Source of the DNA: DASRDB01 sp035652815
GTDB lineage: Bacteria > Chloroflexota > Ktedonobacteria > Ktedonobacterales > Ktedonobacteraceae
DNA length: 64,000 nucleotides
Direction of reading: 5' to 3'
Assembly (NCBI GenBank): GCA_035652815.1
Contig: DASRDB010000012.1
Location: forward strand, 248,001 to 312,000
Under the pieces are notes generated by a model. That model was not told the DNA's origin and made no database searches. It worked only from the letters and a program-made list of their open reading frames with translations. Positions 60,886-64,000 of the stretch are shown piece after piece. A program made the translations under genes and the position numbers. Position 1 is the first letter of the stretch. Each line of letters starts with the position of its first letter.

Positions 60886-62133
60886 TTATTTTGCTTTTCT
60901 CAAATGTGTTAATAGCAATGTGCCGCCGAAGACGACGATACTGCCGAGCGCGAGCGCGAGCAGCGTCCAGAGGTAGACTGTGCTATAGGCGACCTGCATG
61001 ATGCCGAGACCAAACAGGGGAAACAGCACGATCATGGCCGCGCTAAAGAGACCGGTTTGCAGCGAAAAGATGGTCGCGCGCTGCGCCTCTGGACAATGTT
61101 CATTGATGTAAGTGCTGGTTGCCGGTGCCAGCACAGCTACCGAGGCCTGAAACAGGATCAGGTAGCCGAAGAGGTCAACGGCAGGCCAGGGCAGGCTCAT
61201 GCAGAACAACCCGGCAATCTCCACCAGCACAAAGGTCGGCACCAGCCAGCGCGAGGGCAGGACGCGCATGATATAGGGCGCTATCGCCGTGAATAAAAAG
61301 TTGGTCAGCGTACTGAGGGCGATGGTCAGACCAATCAGCGAGAGCGATAGGCCCAGCCCATGCAGGTAGAGCTGGTAGTAAAAGTAGATGGTCTGCCAGC
61401 AACTTTCAGCCAGCGCATCGATGAGCAGCCAGTTAAGCAATGTGGGCTTTTGCCATACAGCGCGCAAGCCGCGACCAAAATGGACGAGTGGATGCGGCCG
61501 CTCCTCGTGTTCGGCGATACCTCGCTGTTCGGGAATAAAGAGCAGGGGTATGATGCCCAACAACGTGGCAATACCCGCACACAAAAAAGGCAGGATGACC
61601 AGGATATTTCCGAGGAAGCCGCCGCTAGCAGTTCCCACAATTTCGCCAACCAGGCCGAGCAGGAACATGCGGCTGACCAGTTTGCTGTAGCGGCCCGCCT
61701 GGTTGGTCGGCTCAGCATGTCCTGCGATGGTCCACAGGATAGCTTCTTGCGAGCCGCCGCGAAAGGCATAGGAAAAGCCGGATAGCACAAAACTGAGCGT
61801 AATGAGCGGCACAGATGGCACCAGAAAGAGAAAGCTGCTGATTGCGTTGGTGATACAACATAAAATCAGGCTTTTGCGGCGGCCAACCAGGTCGGCAAAG
61901 ATGCCGGTGGGCACTTCGGCGACAAATTTGGCGATATGAAAGATGGTCTCGAACAGACCTATCATAAGCGGACTAAAACCATGCGAGGCCAGGTAGATGA
62001 CCCAGATCGCGGACGTAAACAGCGTGTTGGTGGCAATATCGAAGGCATAAAATGCTCGCAGCCAGCGCCGCCAGGGCGCAACAGGCCGATTTGCAGAAGT
62101 TGTTAAGGAAGTATCCAGTAACGTATTGTTCAT
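60886..62133 (-). CDS. MFS transporter
   Basis: Seen: 415 residues with 12 predicted membrane helices. G-I-F-A-D-L-V-G-R-R-K-S carries the A-motif loop between TM2 and TM3. Similar to MFS efflux pumps for macrolides or related compounds, but no close match can be named. GGAG lies about 12 bases upstream of ATG 62133. First gene of an operon with an ABC-F gene, an arrangement that fits export plus ribosome protection. A hairpin leader is upstream. Confidence 0.9.
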   Translation of the reverse strand: MNNTLLDTSLTTSANRPVAPWRRWLRAFYAFDIATNTLFTSAIWVIYLASHGFSPLMIGLFETIFHIAKFVAEVPTGIFADLVGRRKSLILCCITNAISSFLFLVPSVPLITLSFVLSGFSYAFRGGSQEAILWTIAGHAEPTNQAGRYSKLVSRMFLLGLVGEIVGTASGGFLGNILVILPFLCAGIATLLGIIPLLFIPEQRGIAEHEERPHPLVHFGRGLRAVWQKPTLLNWLLIDALAESCWQTIYFYYQLYLHGLGLSLSLIGLTIALSTLTNFLFTAIAPYIMRVLPSRWLVPTFVLVEIAGLFCMSLPWPAVDLFGYLILFQASVAVLAPATSTYINEHCPEAQRATIFSLQTGLFSAAMIVLFPLFGLGIMQVAYSTVYLWTLLALALGSIVVFGGTLLLTHLRKAK

Positions 62134-62297
62134 AATACTCGGGTTCTCCGGGAATAACAGCGTTTAAAAACGCAAACAGAACGTAGGGAAGCAAAAGAGC
62201 AGAGGGAACCCGAACACGGAGATTGGGCGGAACAAAACGGAAGAGTGAAGCGGAAACAGCAGGAGATGCTAGCACATGCTCTGAGAGTGGCTCCTAT

Positions 62298-62411
62298 CGT
62301 GAATCAAATACCGATTCACGGAGCAGGAATCCCTCTCCAGCAATTGCTACCAGCACTACTTTCCGCCGCATAAGCACCAGTGCCAGGCTCCAGCTTATGC
62401 GGCCAGATCAT
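62298..62411 (-). promoter_or_regulatory. Candidate attenuator leader of the MFS/ABC-F operon, with 31-codon leader ORF
   Basis: On the minus strand a short ORF (ATG 62411, TGA 62316-62318) spans an 11-base-arm hairpin (62365-62375 with 62393-62403). Its stop lies in a second hairpin (62298-62305 with 62313-62320, arms CGTGAATC). ABC-F and related resistance operons are often controlled by ribosome stalling on such leaders. No T-tract follows, and no ribosome site is evident for the leader. Confidence 0.4.
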
Positions 62412-62491
62412 GTGTAATGTGTTTATAAGGATAATGGTGGGTGATTTCGTTGTTCATACGTAGATAGTAACATGGAAAATGGTTGAGTGTC

Positions 62492-62513
62492 AATTGTTTC
62501 ACGTGAAACAATT
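62492..62513. promoter_or_regulatory. parS (ParB binding) site
   Basis: The 16-base core TGTTTCACGTGAAACA (62495-62510) equals the parS consensus of Bacillus exactly. It is centred in a 22-base perfect palindrome AATTGTTTCAC/GTGAAACAATT. ParB bound here would help chromosome segregation; such sites cluster in the origin-proximal fifth of most bacterial chromosomes. No parAB gene is in the window. Confidence 0.88.
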
Positions 62514-62534
62514 TGTTTGTCGAGTAGGATAACT

Positions 62535-62606
62535 GGAAGGCCCCCGCAAGGGGATGCCTCTACAATTTGGCGCGGCTTGTAGAGGCATCCCCTTGCGGGG
62601 CCTTCC
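62535..62606. repeat. Palindrome, CCCGCAAGGGG family
   Basis: GGAAGGCCCCCGCAAGGGG and ATGCCTCTACAA on the left match their complement on the right, apart from one missing C, around an 11-base loop. Lies next to the parS site and upstream of the GNAT gene. Confidence 0.9.
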
Positions 62607-62755
62607 GTCTTCCATACTGGTTGAAATAATTGACGCGGCCTGTGAAACACTTCATTTTCAGATCATCCTGCCTATGTTATAATCCATTCACAATTCTTCG
62701 ACATAACTTTTTGAAGAGTTTTTATCGATTCGTTTAGCGCTGAAAGAACAGGGAT

Positions 62756-63313
62756 ATGAATAGTCTGCCCCGCTTATGTATGCGTATAGATGATGACACG
62801 GATTTGCGCCTCTATGAAGAACGCCATGCCGAGGAAGTGGCCGAGGTGATCGATGAGAACCGGAGCTACCTGCGAGAATGGCTGCCGTGGGTGGATGACT
62901 CCCAGACAGTGGAAGACAGCCGCGATTTTATTCGCGGTTCGCTGCGCCAGTTTGCCAGTAGCGAGGGATTTCAACTGGGCATCTGGTATAAAGGAAACCT
63001 GGTTGGGGGTATCGGCTATCATCCCATTGATTGGGCCGACCGCAAGGTCGAAATTGGGTACTGGCTTGCTCGTTCGGCGCAGGGGAAAGGTATCGTCACA
63101 CGGGCCTGCGAATTGCTCATCACGTATGCTTTTCAGGAATTGGGGCTGCACAAAGTAGAGATTCACTGCGCGACGGGCAATACACGCAGCAGGGCTATTC
63201 CTGAAAGGTTGGGCTTTAAGCAAGAAGGCATCATTCGCGACGGAGAATGGCTCTACGATCACTATGTTGACCTGGTTATCTATGGCCTATTAGAAAACGA
63301 ATGGAAGAGGTAG
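62756..63313 (+). CDS. GNAT family N-acetyltransferase, RimL/RimJ-like
   Basis: Seen: 185 residues. R-L-Y-E-E-R-H-A-E-E-V-A begins the fold. The acetyl-CoA site R-S-A-Q-G-K-G-I-V-T-R-A (Q/R-x-x-G-x-G/A) is followed by H-C-A-T-G-N-T-R-S-R-A-I-P-E-R-L-G-F, typical of the RimJ/RimL group that acetylates ribosomal proteins' N-termini or Ser. D-L-V-I-Y-G-L-L ends it. Possibly alters ribosomal proteins or a small molecule. Confidence 0.9.
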   Translation: MNSLPRLCMRIDDDTDLRLYEERHAEEVAEVIDENRSYLREWLPWVDDSQTVEDSRDFIRGSLRQFASSEGFQLGIWYKGNLVGGIGYHPIDWADRKVEIGYWLARSAQGKGIVTRACELLITYAFQELGLHKVEIHCATGNTRSRAIPERLGFKQEGIIRDGEWLYDHYVDLVIYGLLENEWKR

Positions 63314-63570
63314 TACCCTATAATAAAAACATTGCCGATCCTGGTTGTTCGCCTTCATTATGGGAAAAAATGGGCTGGTTCAAGCGTCTCTATTAAGAGC
63401 AGGGATTGGTTCTCTACAGTTGACCAGCGTTCTACAATGTGACACGTTGAATAGCATATTTGTGGTAAGGGTCATATCGATTAGAGATAATATGAGGTAT
63501 AATGCCTCTAAAATGGGTTGTGTTTTTAACAAATATCTACGCATCACTCGCCAGGGAGCAAAATAGAGCG

Positions 63571-64000
63571 ATGTTACATATCATCCATACAAAAAAAATT
63601 TCTTTGAAAGCGTTCCGCATTGCTTTTGTGATGGGGATGATCTTTCTCTTCAGCCTGGGCATGATCGCCACCACTCCGGCGGCCTTTGCCGATGGCCCGG
63701 GCGGCAACGTCGGCGACCCTGTTGTGCGGGCGGTTGATATTGCTCAACCTGCTGTTGTCCGCATTTTAACCGGCACCAATGCGCAATTGACGGTCCATTT
63801 TTCCAATGGGCAGGATGCGACTTTTCCACAAAATAGCAACGGTTATCCGATCACACTTTCAGGTACAGGCGCTTTCATTAGCGCGCATGGAGATATATTG
63901 ACTGCCGATCATGTCGTAAATCCACCACGCGCAGACCTGGATCAATTTCTGTATCAGACGGCAGCGCCTGATGTGGCTAATTACATGAACCAGGTCTTGA
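63571..64000 (+). CDS. Secreted trypsin-like serine protease, partial (continues beyond window)
   Basis: Seen: 143 residues to the edge with no stop. A signal peptide with a hydrophobic core (about 14-35) and probable cleavage after A-F-A. After it, V-R-A-V-D-I-A-Q-P-A-V-V-R-I and G-T-G-A-F-I-S-A-H-G-D-I-L-T-A-D-H-V-V, the His of the catalytic triad, as in DegP/S1C-like peptidases. Asp and Ser would lie outside. A DegP-like (S1C) identity is suggested but not proved. Confidence 0.8.
   Translation, partial: MLHIIHTKKISLKAFRIAFVMGMIFLFSLGMIATTPAAFADGPGGNVGDPVVRAVDIAQPAVVRILTGTNAQLTVHFSNGQDATFPQNSNGYPITLSGTGAFISAHGDILTADHVVNPPRADLDQFLYQTAAPDVANYMNQVL

Noticed and set aside
63345..63566. 73-residue frame before the protease gene
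   Set aside because: No ribosome site or domain; the region looks like a leader.
1..64000. CRISPR array
   Set aside because: The repeats here are palindromes of varying spacing, mostly single-copy per site; no regularly spaced direct repeats and no cas genes were seen.

Overview
The window looks like a piece of chromosome from a Chloroflexota bacterium, most likely class Ktedonobacteria. That is an inference from gene style: a large multidomain Ser/Thr kinase, Pro/Thr-rich membrane proteins, a PilG-CheW-CheA-like module, tryptophan 2,3-dioxygenase, an archaeal/actinobacterial-looking mix of housekeeping genes, moderate GC, and many palindromic repeats. No rRNA or other decisive marker is present.

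Layout. 1-9.1 kb: the end of a DHA2-type MFS gene (runs off the left edge), glmS preceded by a glmS self-cleaving ribozyme, a Uma2-family nuclease, a PQQ-type sugar dehydrogenase, a membrane molybdopterin oxidoreductase, and a sigma / anti-sigma pair followed by a tiny zinc-ribbon protein. 9.3-13.7 kb: an epoxide-hydrolase-like enzyme and the sdhCDAB succinate dehydrogenase operon. 14.2-23 kb: DUF402 protein, panD, a two-helix ion channel divergent from recX, a Gfo/Idh/MocA oxidoreductase, a Ser/Thr kinase and a PrsW-type protease. 23-33.8 kb: dnaE (three DnaA boxes upstream, a 62-bp perfect palindrome at its end), an Rpn/PD-(D/E)XK protein, an M20 dipeptidase, kynA, an EamA transporter, lgt and a MerR regulator. 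34-40.5 kb: a membrane protein, a nucleotidyltransferase, a three-gene chemosensory operon whose CheA-like protein appears to have lost its ATP site, and a PAS-type histidine kinase.

41.7-50.1 kb is the accessory part. An HTH regulator plus proline iminopeptidase face a cassette of four unfamiliar genes (one interrupted by an amber codon) that ends in an overlapping tnpB with an altered RuvC-II site. Reiterated TTAGTT-type operators lie between the two transcription units. After it come a small membrane protein, a flavodoxin, a truncated glycosylase-like gene, a DUF4352 lipoprotein-like protein, and a duplicated 3' end of a tRNA-Asn gene. 50.1-64 kb returns to core genes: tRNA-Asn, mgtE, an orphan Dam-type methylase, accC-fabF-accB, an MFS/ABC-F pair with a hairpin leader, a perfect parS site, a GNAT enzyme and the start of a trypsin-like protease.

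About 20 palindromic dispersed repeats of several families (30-150 bp) sit in nearly every intergenic space. They often begin just at a stop codon or inside a 5' leader. They account for many spurious ORF extensions and are the most striking genome-wide feature here.
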